Assembly (NCBI GenBank): GCA_964611575.1
Contig: CAZTAJ010000012.1
Location: 1-57,772, forward strand
DNA length: 57,772 nt
Reading direction: 5' to 3'
Source: CAITUY01 sp964611575
GTDB lineage: Bacteria > Verrucomicrobiota > Kiritimatiellia > CAIKKV01 > CAITUY01
Shown: piece by piece, positions 14,793 through 22,444 of the stretch
Layout: every line of letters begins with the position of its first letter
Numbering within the stretch: the first letter of the stretch is position 1
Position numbers and translations under genes: made by a program
The notes under the pieces: generated by a model
Databases searched by the model: none
What the model saw: only the letters and a program-made list of their open reading frames with translations
What the model was told of the DNA's origin: nothing

Positions 14793-17243
14793 ATGAAAAT
14801 TGTGGTCGTGGGCGGAGTGGCGGCGGGGGCCTCGGCGGCGGCGCGGGCCCGGCGTTTGGACGAGTCGGCGGACATCGTGGTCCTGGAGAAGGGACGGCAT
14901 GTGTCGTTTGCCAATTGCGGGCTGCCGTATCACATCGGCGGCGCGATCCGGGAGCGGGAGAGCCTGCTGCTGCAGACGCCCGAAAGCCTGAAGGCTTCGT
15001 TGAACCTGGAGGTGCGAGTCGGCCATGAGGTCAAGAGCATTGACCGTTCCGCGCGCCGGGTGCATGTGCAGGAGACGGACGGCGGGCGCGAATATGATGA
15101 GGGTTACGACGCGCTGGTGCTGTGTCCGGGCGCGACCCCGATCCGGCCGAACCTGGCGGGGCTCGATCATCCCCGCGTCCTGACGTTGCGGAACATCGAG
15201 GACATGGATCGCGTCAAGGCCGCGGTCGACGGCGGCGCGCGGCGGGCGGTGGTCATCGGCGGCGGATACATCGGCGTGGAAATGGCCGAGAGCCTGCGGG
15301 ACCGCGGGCTCTCGGTGGATCTGGTCGAGCTGGTCGACCAGGTCATGCCGCCTCTGGACCGGGAGATGGCGCGAGACCTGGAAAACCATCTCCGTGCACA
15401 CGGCGTCACCCTGCATTTGGGCACGGCCGCGGCGGCTTTCAAGGATGAGGAGGGGCGGGTGCGCGTGGAGTTGACCAACAACACGACGCTGACCGCCGAC
15501 CTGGCCATCCTGTCCGTCGGCGTGCGGCCGGATGCCGCCCTGGCCAAACAGGCCGGACTGGACCTGGGACCGCGCGGCGGGATCAAGGTCGACGCGCACC
15601 TGCGCACGTCGGATCCTTGCATTTACGCCGCGGGCGACGCGGTGGAAGTGATCGACACCGTGACGGGCGAGCCGATGCTGATCCCGCTGGCCGGGCCGGC
15701 GAATCGCCAGGGACGTATCGCGGCGGAGAACATCTGCGGCCGCGACACCACGTACGCGTCGACGCAGGGCACGGCGATCGTCAAGGTTTTCGACATGACG
15801 GGCGGCGGCACGGGGGCCTCGGAGAAGACGCTCAAGAAACTGGGGCGGCCCTACCGCAAGATCTATGTTCATCCTTCCGGTCATGCCGGCTATTACCCCG
15901 GTACGGCGCCCCTGCACATCAAGGTGCTGTTTGCGCCCGATACGGGCAAGCTGCTGGGCGCACAGGTGGTGGGGTTTGATGGCGTGGACAAACGGTTGGA
16001 CGTGCTGGCCACAGCACTGCGGGCCGGCATGACGGTCCAGGATCTGCAGTCGCTGGAACTGGCCTATGCGCCGCCGTACGGGTCCGCCAAGGATCCGGTC
16101 AACATGGCCGGCTTTGTGGGCGCCAACCTGCTGAAGGGCGATGTGGCGTTCTGGTACCCGGAGGACTTCCCGGCGCGCACCGCCGATGGGACGATCATCG
16201 ATGTGCGGGGTCCCCAGGAATACGAGACCTGGCACATCCCCGGCGCGGTCAATATTCCGCTCGGAAAACTGCGGCACTCGCTCGAGCGCATCCCGCGCGA
16301 CAAGCCGGTGTACCTGTATTGCAAGGTGGGCTTTCGCAGTTACCTGGCCTACCGCATCCTGAGACAGCGCGGGTTCGACCGGCTGGCCACCCTGGCAGGC
16401 GGCACGATGACGTTCTGCAGTTTCCATGACGCGCAGGTGACGGGGCAGCCGGAGCCGCCCCTGTTGTTCTACGCCGAGGAGCAGATGACCGCGAAGCCAG
16501 CCCCGAGCGGAAAAGTGGTCGAAGTGGATTGCATGGGCCTTCAGTGCCCGGGTCCGATTCGCCGGCTCAAGGAGGAGATGGAGAAGCTGAGCGCCGGCGA
16601 TGAGATCAGGATCAGGGCGTCTGACCCCGGTTTTGCGGCGGATGCGCCGGCGTGGTGCGCCAAGCAGGGGCACGCGGTGATGGGAATTGTGACCAAGGGC
16701 GCCATGGTCGAGGCGCATCTCCGCAAGGGGAGCGGGGTGACGGCGGCCGCCGCGTCCGGCGTTGCGACGCGGAAGGACAAGAAGACTTTCGTGGTGTTCT
16801 CCGGCGAACTCGACAAGGTGCTGGCGGCATTCGTGATCGCCAATGGCGCGGTGTCGATGGGCAGCGAGGTGACGATGTTCTTCACCTTCTGGGGGCTGAA
16901 CGCGCTGCGGAAGGATGCGCCGCAGGCCGGAGGGAAGGGGCTGCTGGACCGGATGTTCGGCTGGATGATGCCCAAGGGCCCGGGGAAGCTGGCCTTGTCC
17001 AACCTGCACATGCTGGGCATGGGCACCGCCATGATGAAGTACGTCATGAAGCAGAAACGCGTCGACAGTCTGCCGGCCCTGATGGGCATGGCGCGGCACG
17101 CGGGCGTGAAACTCATCGCCTGCACGATGTCGATGGATGTGATGGGACTGAAGAAAGAGGAACTTATCGACGGGATCGAACTGGGCGGGGTGGCGTCGTT
17201 CCTCGGCGATGCCGATGAATCCAACATGACCTTGTTCATCTGA
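14793..17243 (+). CDS. CoA-disulfide reductase - rhodanese - TusA - DsrE fusion protein
   Basis: The 816-residue protein joins four sulfur-handling domains. Residues 1-445 are a flavin-dependent CoA-disulfide reductase: FAD motif VVGGVAAGASAAARAR, active Cys42 in SFANCGLPYHIGG, NAD motif VVIGGGYIGVEMAE. Residues about 455-545 are a rhodanese with Cys510 in YCKVGFRS. Residues about 575-645 are TusA-like, with Cys585 in CPGPIR. Residues about 664-816 are DsrE-like, with Cys777 in LIACTMSMDVMG. All four expected reactive cysteines are present, so sulfane sulfur could pass from one domain to the next, with reduction of CoA persulfide or disulfide by NAD(P)H. A GGAGG lies before the ATG. The arsR gene ends 21 bases upstream and should co-regulate it. 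Confidence 0.93.
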   Translation: MKIVVVGGVAAGASAAARARRLDESADIVVLEKGRHVSFANCGLPYHIGGAIRERESLLLQTPESLKASLNLEVRVGHEVKSIDRSARRVHVQETDGGREYDEGYDALVLCPGATPIRPNLAGLDHPRVLTLRNIEDMDRVKAAVDGGARRAVVIGGGYIGVEMAESLRDRGLSVDLVELVDQVMPPLDREMARDLENHLRAHGVTLHLGTAAAAFKDEEGRVRVELTNNTTLTADLAILSVGVRPDAALAKQAGLDLGPRGGIKVDAHLRTSDPCIYAAGDAVEVIDTVTGEPMLIPLAGPANRQGRIAAENICGRDTTYASTQGTAIVKVFDMTGGGTGASEKTLKKLGRPYRKIYVHPSGHAGYYPGTAPLHIKVLFAPDTGKLLGAQVVGFDGVDKRLDVLATALRAGMTVQDLQSLELAYAPPYGSAKDPVNMAGFVGANLLKGDVAFWYPEDFPARTADGTIIDVRGPQEYETWHIPGAVNIPLGKLRHSLERIPRDKPVYLYCKVGFRSYLAYRILRQRGFDRLATLAGGTMTFCSFHDAQVTGQPEPPLLFYAEEQMTAKPAPSGKVVEVDCMGLQCPGPIRRLKEEMEKLSAGDEIRIRASDPGFAADAPAWCAKQGHAVMGIVTKGAMVEAHLRKGSGVTAAAASGVATRKDKKTFVVFSGELDKVLAAFVIANGAVSMGSEVTMFFTFWGLNALRKDAPQAGGKGLLDRMFGWMMPKGPGKLALSNLHMLGMGTAMMKYVMKQKRVDSLPALMGMARHAGVKLIACTMSMDVMGLKKEELIDGIELGGVASFLGDADESNMTLFI

Positions 17244-17401
17244 TGGGAGGGCCATGACCAGAAGGCCATCCATGCGCACCCTGTTGTTCGGGTCTGCTTA
17301 GACCTTTGTCGACGCCTGGGCCAGGGAGGAACTGAACAAAGACGACCGAATATGCCGCTGCCCGCCATGGCGTTCCGAGGCGACGGTCATTGATCCGAGC
17401 C

Positions 17402-17430
17402 TTGACATCCATGCGAACACTATACATAGT
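17402..17430 (+). promoter_or_regulatory. promoter of the Phd-RelE toxin-antitoxin operon, probably leaderless
   Basis: TTGACA at 17402-17407 is followed after 17 bases by CATAGT at 17425-17430 (four of six matches). The GTG start is at 17437, six bases later, and no ribosome binding site is present. The inverted repeat CTAT-AC-ATAG at 17420-17429 overlaps the -10 box and may be the site for autorepression by the antitoxin. Confidence 0.55.
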
Positions 17431-17436
17431 TTTGAT

Positions 17437-17691
17437 GTGAAAAATACGTATTCCATTGCAAAGGCGCAAAGCAACTTTCCCGGGTTGGTTCGGGAGTCGG
17501 CGGATAGCGGAACGATCGCCATCACACGGCACGACGAGACGGTGGCCTATGTGGTGTCGCGGGAGCGCATGGAAGCCATCATGGAGACCATGGATATCCT
17601 GACCCATCCAAAGGCTATGCGGGCGGTGCGGGACTACGAGCACGGCAAGACACGCTTTCATCCGGTAGAGGCCATCGACGATGAAGGTTGA
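17437..17691 (+). CDS. type II antitoxin, Phd/YefM family
   Basis: The 84-residue protein begins MKNTYSIAKAQSNFPGLVRES and has the RHDETVAYVVSRERMEAIMETMD block, the Phd/YefM DNA-binding and dimer domain. The C-terminal part (about 55-84) is the toxin-wrapping tail. It should neutralise the RelE-type toxin that overlaps it and repress the operon. The start is GTG at 17437; the ATG two bases upstream runs straight into a stop. The region between the sulfur transferase and this gene (17244-17436) holds nothing else that I recognise. Confidence 0.88.
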   Translation: MKNTYSIAKAQSNFPGLVRESADSGTIAITRHDETVAYVVSRERMEAIMETMDILTHPKAMRAVRDYEHGKTRFHPVEAIDDEG

Positions 17692-17977
17692 GGTCTCCGA
17701 TCAGGTGTTGGATTTCGTCAGGAGCCAGGCGCCCGAACCGAGAAGACGGCTTCGAATGGCTTTGCGCAAACTCGAAGCCGAACACGGTGATATCAAATCA
17801 CTCGAAGGCCCCCTTGGCGGCTATCACCGACTGCGGGTGGGCCCCTATCGGATCCTGTTTGCCTACGGCGCGGATACGGGCCGGGAGAAACGCCTGCGCT
17901 GTCTGTTCGCCGAGCGTCGCGATATCGTGTACGAAATCTTCAGCACGATGTTGCAGCAGCGCATGCTGGAAGAATGA
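17681..17977 (+). CDS. type II toxin, RelE/ParE family mRNA interferase-like
   Basis: The 98-residue protein has the RelE fold order: an N-terminal strand KVEVSDQVLDFV, two helices with LRMALRKLEAEHG, then the sheet YHRLRVGPYRILFAYG and a C-terminal DIVYEIF. The basic residues of the core (Arg in YHRLRVGPYRI, and RDIVY) are where RelE toxins contact mRNA on the ribosome. It overlaps the antitoxin by 11 bases, the normal arrangement of such pairs. Both genes are intact, so the module may be active. The first tandem gene order and the junk-like sequence after it mark the start of an accessory patch. Confidence 0.88.
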   Translation: MKVEVSDQVLDFVRSQAPEPRRRLRMALRKLEAEHGDIKSLEGPLGGYHRLRVGPYRILFAYGADTGREKRLRCLFAERRDIVYEIFSTMLQQRMLEE

Positions 17978-18033
17978 CGGGCAGATCGGTCCGGCCGCCG
18001 ACTTGTGGCCGGATGGGACAAGAAATGCAGAAC

Positions 18034-18060
18034 AGCCAACAACCAACGCCCAATAACCAA
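18034..18060. repeat. CCAAC-type intergenic repeat fragment
   Basis: This 27-base stretch is built of short CCAAC/CCAAT units (CAACAACCAACGCCCAATAA at its core). It matches in style the longer, palindromic element at 55652-55751. It abuts exactly the point where the homology of the broken Crp/Fnr copy stops, so it may have entered at that breakpoint. Confidence 0.55.
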
Positions 18061-18250
18061 AAAGCCCATCAGGCGTTCCTCCACATCTTGTGACGTGATC
18101 TCGACGATCCGTTCGGCCAGATACCATTGTTTCCGCATGAGCATGCGCATGAAATCGTTGCGAAAGGCCTCCGTGTTCAGCAGCCGGTGCAAGTCCGGAC
18201 GGGGGAAGGCGATCAATTCGCCGGCGGCGAGGGCCGCGGCGGCCCCGGGC
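18061..18250 (-). pseudogene. fragment of a Crp/Fnr regulator gene, a second copy of the gene at 19547
   Basis: Read on the minus strand, this region encodes ELIAFPRPDLHRLLN and then FRNDFMRMLMRKQWYLAERI, which match residues about 97-155 of the intact Crp/Fnr protein at 19547-20179. The DNA aligns without gaps to 19718-19900 with roughly 150 of 180 bases identical by eye. The sensor-domain start and the whole helix-turn-helix are missing. One end meets the CCAAC repeat, the other stops two bases from the stop codon of the secreted protein gene. It is a remnant, not a functional gene. Confidence 0.85.
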
Positions 18251-18252
18251 GT

Positions 18253-19512
18253 TCAACGCGCCGCCGCGGGACCGAGCAGGCGGACCTCCTGGAGGCACAT
18301 ACCGTACTTACTGCCCGCGGGATCGGGCCGGCCGGACGCGAAGTTGGCCGAATAGCACAGCCATGCGGCACGGCCGTCAGCCCCGATGAAGCGGCTCGGG
18401 AAGTTGACGAAATAGCCCTGCGTCCCGAATTTTGCCATGTACGCCACGAGCTTCCACGGGCCGGTGACGAGGTCCGATTCGAGGATGTATGTGTCCATCT
18501 CCTTTGCGGTCGGCCAGCCGTCGGTGATACAGAGCAGGTGCTTCTTCAGTGGCGCGTTGTACGTCATCGCAACGCTGCCGCAATGATTGTTCCAGTCCAC
18601 GAGGGGCTTCATGTCTGTGAACGTCCGGGTCCACACGGGATCGCCCTTGGCGTCGTGCCCGGCGAAGAACTCGTACTGGGATGCGTCGTTCATGGTCGCG
18701 AGACCGGGCCGGACACGGATGAGGTAGATATGGTCGCCGTTGATCCAGCTCAGATTGGCGAAGCGCGGCCTGGGGTCATCATCCGTGGCGCCGTGTGCGA
18801 CCAGGTACGCCTTGCCGTCGGGTGAGTGCTGCAGGTTCCTGCCGAAGTCCACAAAATGCGGCGCGCCGATCTTCACCGCCTTGCCGGGTCTGGCCGGCTC
18901 CGGGAAGAGCGGCTTCAGGCCGTTGTGCGGGGAGGGCGTCCACGTCTCCGCGCGCCAGGAGTCGGCGAGATTTGTGCAGGTGTGGAAGCCGCAGAATGGG
19001 CCGATCACGCCCCAGTTGATGCGGCCGAGGTCGGGTGTCTGGATGTCGCTCTGGATGCTGCCGTTCTCGTTCATGGTGCAGTACGAGCCGTAGTACCAGA
19101 TGCCGTCGAGCACGAGGCTGCCGCAGGGATAGCGCCCGCCGTACGGCTGGGCCGGCATGGCCAGGATGCCCGACGAGACGACCTTCAGGTTCAGGGGGTT
19201 GTCGCCGGTCACCGTCGCGAATCCGAGCTTGGCGTCCGGGTTGTAGCAGACCGACATGTGCGTGCCACCCACGCCGTCGGCGAAGGGCGAGTACAGCTTG
19301 TCGTCCGCCGCCCAGCACAGGTACCACGTGTCCGCAAGGGAGGGGGTGATGTTCCGTCCCGTGAACACGACGCCGGTAATGGTCGTCGAGGGCGGGAAGG
19401 GACAGTCCGCCGGAGGCGCGGACGTCCAGATGCGGTCTTGTGCGGATGCGGTCGTCGACGCCGCCGACGACAGGGTGAGCACGAGAGCCAATGTGAAGTG
19501 TCGTGGGGTCAT
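18253..19512 (-). CDS. secreted protein of unknown function, possibly beta-propeller
   Basis: The 419-residue protein has a clear signal peptide (about 1-24, ending ASAQD). The mature part has repeated Trp/Gly/Asp-rich blocks such as DTWYLCWAADD, GIWYYGSYC, GDHIYLIRV and AWLCYSANF that recur at about 50-60 residue spacing, as in five-bladed propellers of glycoside hydrolase family 43/62-like or DUF4185-type proteins. About ten cysteines suggest disulfide bonds outside the cytoplasm. I do not recognise the family firmly and assign no reaction. The gene lies between the intact Crp/Fnr gene (35 bases upstream, same strand) and its broken copy. No clear ribosome binding site is present. Confidence 0.7.
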   Translation of the reverse strand: MTPRHFTLALVLTLSSAASTTASAQDRIWTSAPPADCPFPPSTTITGVVFTGRNITPSLADTWYLCWAADDKLYSPFADGVGGTHMSVCYNPDAKLGFATVTGDNPLNLKVVSSGILAMPAQPYGGRYPCGSLVLDGIWYYGSYCTMNENGSIQSDIQTPDLGRINWGVIGPFCGFHTCTNLADSWRAETWTPSPHNGLKPLFPEPARPGKAVKIGAPHFVDFGRNLQHSPDGKAYLVAHGATDDDPRPRFANLSWINGDHIYLIRVRPGLATMNDASQYEFFAGHDAKGDPVWTRTFTDMKPLVDWNNHCGSVAMTYNAPLKKHLLCITDGWPTAKEMDTYILESDLVTGPWKLVAYMAKFGTQGYFVNFPSRFIGADGRAAWLCYSANFASGRPDPAGSKYGMCLQEVRLLGPAAAR

Positions 19513-19546
19513 GGTTTCAGGGTGATCTCTGTTTTCGGTTTCCGGC

Positions 19547-20179
19547 CTATGGTTTATGCCGCGTGATCGTCTTCCCTTTCCACGTCAGGACCTTCCGGCG
19601 CTTGAGACGCAGGAGGAGGCGTGAAAGGGTTTCGGGCGCGGTGCCGATGGCGGCCGCGACATCCTTCTTCGAGACCGACAGCGTGATCTCCCGTTCGTTG
19701 CCGTGCTGCTCGGCGAGAAAGCCCAGCAGGCGTTCCTCAACATCCTGCGACGTGATCTGGACGATTCGTTCGGCGAGGTACCGCTGTTTCCGCATCAACA
19801 TCCGCATGAAGTCGTTGCGGAAGGCCGGCGTGTCCAGCAGGCGGTGCAAGTCGAGCCGCGGGAATACGATCAACTCGCTGGCGGCGAGGGCCGTGGCGGT
19901 CACCGGGTAGCGCTCCTGTTCGAACAGCACGACCTCGGCGAAGGTTTCGCCCGGTTTCACGAATTTGATGACCACGTCTGCGCCCCCCGGCGTGGTTTTA
20001 TGGAGCTGGATCGCGCCGCGGCGCAGAAGGTAGATGGCGCCGCCGGGTTGGCCCTCGCGGAAGAGGATCTCGCGTTTACGGAGCGGACGGGTCGAACAGA
20101 TCGCCGCCAGCGCCTGCAGGCTCTCTTTCGACAATTCGGAGAAGAAGCTGCTTTCCGCCAGGAAGTGGTAGCCTTGCAT
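19547..20179 (-). CDS. Crp/Fnr family transcriptional regulator
   Basis: The 210-residue protein has a cyclic-nucleotide-binding-type sensor domain (about 5-120, with the REGQPGGAIYLLRRGAIQLHK roll and GETFAEVVLF), a long dimer helix (about 118-150), and a winged helix domain with VSKKDVAAAIGTAPETLSRLLLRLK as the recognition region. There are no clustered cysteines, so it is not an FNR iron-sulfur sensor; the layout resembles DNR/NnrR-type proteins but the ligand is unknown. The start at 20179 gives the natural family N-terminus; the frame continues upstream only through the palindrome at 20221. A broken copy of this gene lies at 18061. Confidence 0.9.
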   Translation of the reverse strand: MQGYHFLAESSFFSELSKESLQALAAICSTRPLRKREILFREGQPGGAIYLLRRGAIQLHKTTPGGADVVIKFVKPGETFAEVVLFEQERYPVTATALAASELIVFPRLDLHRLLDTPAFRNDFMRMLMRKQRYLAERIVQITSQDVEERLLGFLAEQHGNEREITLSVSKKDVAAAIGTAPETLSRLLLRLKRRKVLTWKGKTITRHKP

Positions 20180-20220
20180 GTGACTCCGGCCAAATGCGCG
20201 ATGTTCGTGTCGATGTTTGG

Positions 20221-20280
20221 CTGGTAGGGCCGGGTTTATCCCGGCCACGCGCATGGCCGGGATAAACCCGGCCCTACCAG
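20221..20280. repeat. perfect 60-base palindrome: inverted pair of REP-like elements (GTAG type)
   Basis: Two 27-base arms (20221-20247 and 20254-20280) are exact reverse complements around a six-base centre. Each arm is itself a REP-like unit: a GTAG head (20224-20227), then a 7-base-pair stem GGCCGGG/CCCGGCC with a TTTAT loop. The second unit is the same on the minus strand. The pair sits between the Crp/Fnr gene and larC, and the TAG in the right head is the stop codon of larC. REP elements of this form are moved by REP-associated tyrosine transposases (RAYT); none is in the window. Confidence 0.85.
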
Positions 20281-21527
20281 GGATTGTGTTCGTTGCCCAG
20301 CAAGCCGGCGTCGCGAACCGCGGCGGCGGCGGCGTCATAGACGATCCGTACGGCTACGCCGGCGGCGTCCGCGCAGCGCACGCAGTCCTCGTATTCGGGT
20401 GAGGCGGTGATGGGGCACCCCTGCCACCGGCCCACCTTGACGCGGACGGTCCCGTGGGGCGTGGCGACTTCGCGACTCTCGCGCGCCAGCATGGTGCGGT
20501 GCGTCAGGTGTTCGCGGAGACCGAAGGTCGTGCTCTCCCGGAAGATGAGATTGTTGAAAATGTCGCGGCGTTCGGGGGCGCACAGCACGGTGAGCAGAAC
20601 GCCGGGCCGCTGCTTCTTCATCTGGATCCCCGTGGCGAAGGCGTCGTATGCGCCGGCTGCCATGAGCCGCTGCAACAGGGCGCCCACGAGTTCGGGCGCG
20701 GTATCGTCCAGATTGGTCTCGATGACCAGGCACGCGGCATCGTCGGCGGGGGCGACGGCTGTTTCAAAGAGGGTGACGCGCAACAGGTTGGGGCGGCCCT
20801 GCAAGGTGCGGGCGCCGAAACCGTGGCCGGTCGCCTTCAACACCGAGCCGGCGGGGAGACCATCGAGCGACCGCCAGGTACTCAACAAGGCCGCGCCGGT
20901 GGGGGTGACCAGTTCGAACGGCTCGTCGACGGACACGACCGGCAGGCCCTTCAGCAACTCCACCGTACCGGGCGCCGGGTTAGGCATCACGCCATGGGCG
21001 CAGGTGATGGTGCCATGCCCCATGGGCAGGGGCGAAAAGCCGACCGCATCAATGTGCAGCAGGTCGAGCGCATGGCAGGCGCCGGTAATGTCGGCGATGG
21101 CATCGAGGGCGCCGACCTCATGAAAATGAACCTGATCCGGCGGGATTCGGTGGACCCTGGCTTCGGCTTCGGCCAGCCGGGTGAAGACCGCAACGGCCCG
21201 CTGCTGTGTGATGGCGGGCAGGGCGGTCGACTCGATCAGGCGGCGGATATCGGGAAGGTACCGGTGATGGGCATGCGGGGTGCCGGTTCGAGCCTGGTGA
21301 TGATCATGGGCATGCGGGGCGCCGTGTTCGTGCGCATCGACATGGACGCGGAGCCCGTGCATGCCGTGATCGCCATGGGGTTCGGTCGTGAGGCGGATGT
21401 GGGCGGCTCCGAAGGTGGCCAGCGCGGTGTTCAGCGCCTCGACGTCGGCGCCCAGATCGATCAGCGCCGCCAGGATCATGTCGCCGCTGGCGCCGCCCAC
21501 GCTGTCGAACCAGAGCATCCGGCTCAT
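20274..21527 (-). CDS. larC: nickel-pincer cofactor biosynthesis protein LarC
   Basis: The 417-residue protein starts MLWFDSVGGASGDMILAALIDLGAD, the LarC opening, and has a His-rich metal stretch (DAHEHGAPHAHDHHQART, near 64-81). The second half contains NLDDTAPELVGALLQRLMAAGA and the late KVGRWQG segment. LarC is the CTP-dependent nickel insertase that completes the pincer cofactor of lactate racemase and related LarA-type enzymes. In some bacteria larC is split into two frames joined by a frameshift; here it is one frame. LarB is encoded just upstream with a four-base overlap; larE and larA are not in the window. The last codon and stop lie in the REP palindrome. Confidence 0.94.
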   Translation of the reverse strand: MSRMLWFDSVGGASGDMILAALIDLGADVEALNTALATFGAAHIRLTTEPHGDHGMHGLRVHVDAHEHGAPHAHDHHQARTGTPHAHHRYLPDIRRLIESTALPAITQQRAVAVFTRLAEAEARVHRIPPDQVHFHEVGALDAIADITGACHALDLLHIDAVGFSPLPMGHGTITCAHGVMPNPAPGTVELLKGLPVVSVDEPFELVTPTGAALLSTWRSLDGLPAGSVLKATGHGFGARTLQGRPNLLRVTLFETAVAPADDAACLVIETNLDDTAPELVGALLQRLMAAGAYDAFATGIQMKKQRPGVLLTVLCAPERRDIFNNLIFRESTTFGLREHLTHRTMLARESREVATPHGTVRVKVGRWQGCPITASPEYEDCVRCADAAGVAVRIVYDAAAAAVRDAGLLGNEHNPW

Positions 21528-22312
21528 GGGCGCCTCCGCGTCGGGCGGCGGGACTTGGCGGGGCCGTGGCGGTCGGGCAGCCGGTTGATCATGGCGGCCA
21601 GCACGCCGGCGCCGAACCCGTTGTCGATGTTGACGACGCCGATGCCCGGCACGCAGGAGTTGAGCATGGCGAGGAGCGCCGTGGCGCCCTTCAGGCTGGC
21701 GCCATAGCCCACGCTGGTCGGTACGGCCACGATCGGGCAGTCCGTCAGACCCCCGATCACCGAGGGCAGGGCGCCTTCCATGCCGGCGGCGACGACGAGA
21801 ACGCGGGCGCGGCGGAGCACCGGCAGGTGCGGCAGCAGGCGGTGCAACCCCGCGACGCCGACATCGAAGAGGCGGATGACGCGGGCGCCCATGCGTTCGG
21901 CCACGAGGGCGGCCTCCTCCGCGACGGGGATATCGGTGGTGCCGGCGGACAGGACCCCGACGAGCCCGGTGCGGCGGGGATGGGGCGCGATATCGAGTGT
22001 GATGCAGCGGGCGCCTTCGTGGAAGCGGGCCTTGGGGAAGCGCTGGCGCACGGCCTCGTATTGTTCGCGTGTGGCCCGCGTTGCCAGGAGGTTTTGTCCG
22101 TGTTCGACGAGCGTGGCGGCGATCCGGACGACTTGATCCGGGGTCTTGCCCTGGCTGAAAATCACCTCGGCCAGACCGCGCCGGCGCAGGCGGTCCATGT
22201 CGACGCGGGCGAAGCCGAGATTCCGCTCCCGGGTGGCCTCGATCTGGTGGAGCGCTTCGTTCGGAGCCACGCGGCCGGCCGCCACCTCTTTAAGCAGTTG
22301 CTTGAGTTCCAT
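21524..22312 (-). CDS. larB: pyridinium-3,5-biscarboxylic acid mononucleotide synthase LarB
   Basis: The 262-residue protein belongs to the AIR carboxylase-like family of LarB, with an N-terminal helical part (LKQLLKEVAAGRVAPNEAL) and the core GVLSAGTTDIPVAEEAALVAERMG and VVAAGMEGALPSVIGGL. LarB carboxylates nicotinic acid adenine dinucleotide in the first step of the nickel-pincer cofactor. I chose ATG 22312 because the promoter described at 22320-22349 ends seven bases before it and the family normally starts near MELKQLL; an in-frame ATG at 22321 would place codons inside the -10 box. The gene overlaps larC by four bases. Confidence 0.93.
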   Translation of the reverse strand: MELKQLLKEVAAGRVAPNEALHQIEATRERNLGFARVDMDRLRRRGLAEVIFSQGKTPDQVVRIAATLVEHGQNLLATRATREQYEAVRQRFPKARFHEGARCITLDIAPHPRRTGLVGVLSAGTTDIPVAEEAALVAERMGARVIRLFDVGVAGLHRLLPHLPVLRRARVLVVAAGMEGALPSVIGGLTDCPIVAVPTSVGYGASLKGATALLAMLNSCVPGIGVVNIDNGFGAGVLAAMINRLPDRHGPAKSRRPTRRRP

Positions 22313-22319
22313 GCGCTCC

Positions 22320-22349
22320 ATGATGTCTGAGGTGCCGGCGTGATGTCAA
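22320..22349 (-). promoter_or_regulatory. promoter of larB-larC, probably leaderless
   Basis: On the minus strand, TTGACA (22349-22344) is followed after 18 bases by CATCAT (22325-22320), four of six matches. The ATG at 22312 begins after seven more bases. The gene would thus be transcribed from its own start codon, like four other genes in the window. A GGAG lies in those seven bases, but only three bases from the ATG, too near to serve as a normal ribosome binding site. Confidence 0.55.
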
Positions 22350-22444
22350 CGGCGACGATCACTCAGTCTCGTTTGTGTTGCGCTTTTTTTCTGGCATTCG
22401 AAAAGTGATGTGGTAGCTTCTGCGTCCGCAACGAAGGACCCGGG

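Noticed and set aside
14424..17279. A long open frame of 951 codons on the minus strand opposite the sulfur transferase gene
   Set aside because: It is a shadow of the real plus-strand gene caused by high GC at third codon positions. Its product is rich in His/Arg/Gln without any fold, and the real gene has four clear domains.
20180..20338. N-terminal extension of the Crp/Fnr gene through the palindrome
   Set aside because: The added residues are only the translation of the REP palindrome, and the family starts at residue MQGYHFLAE.
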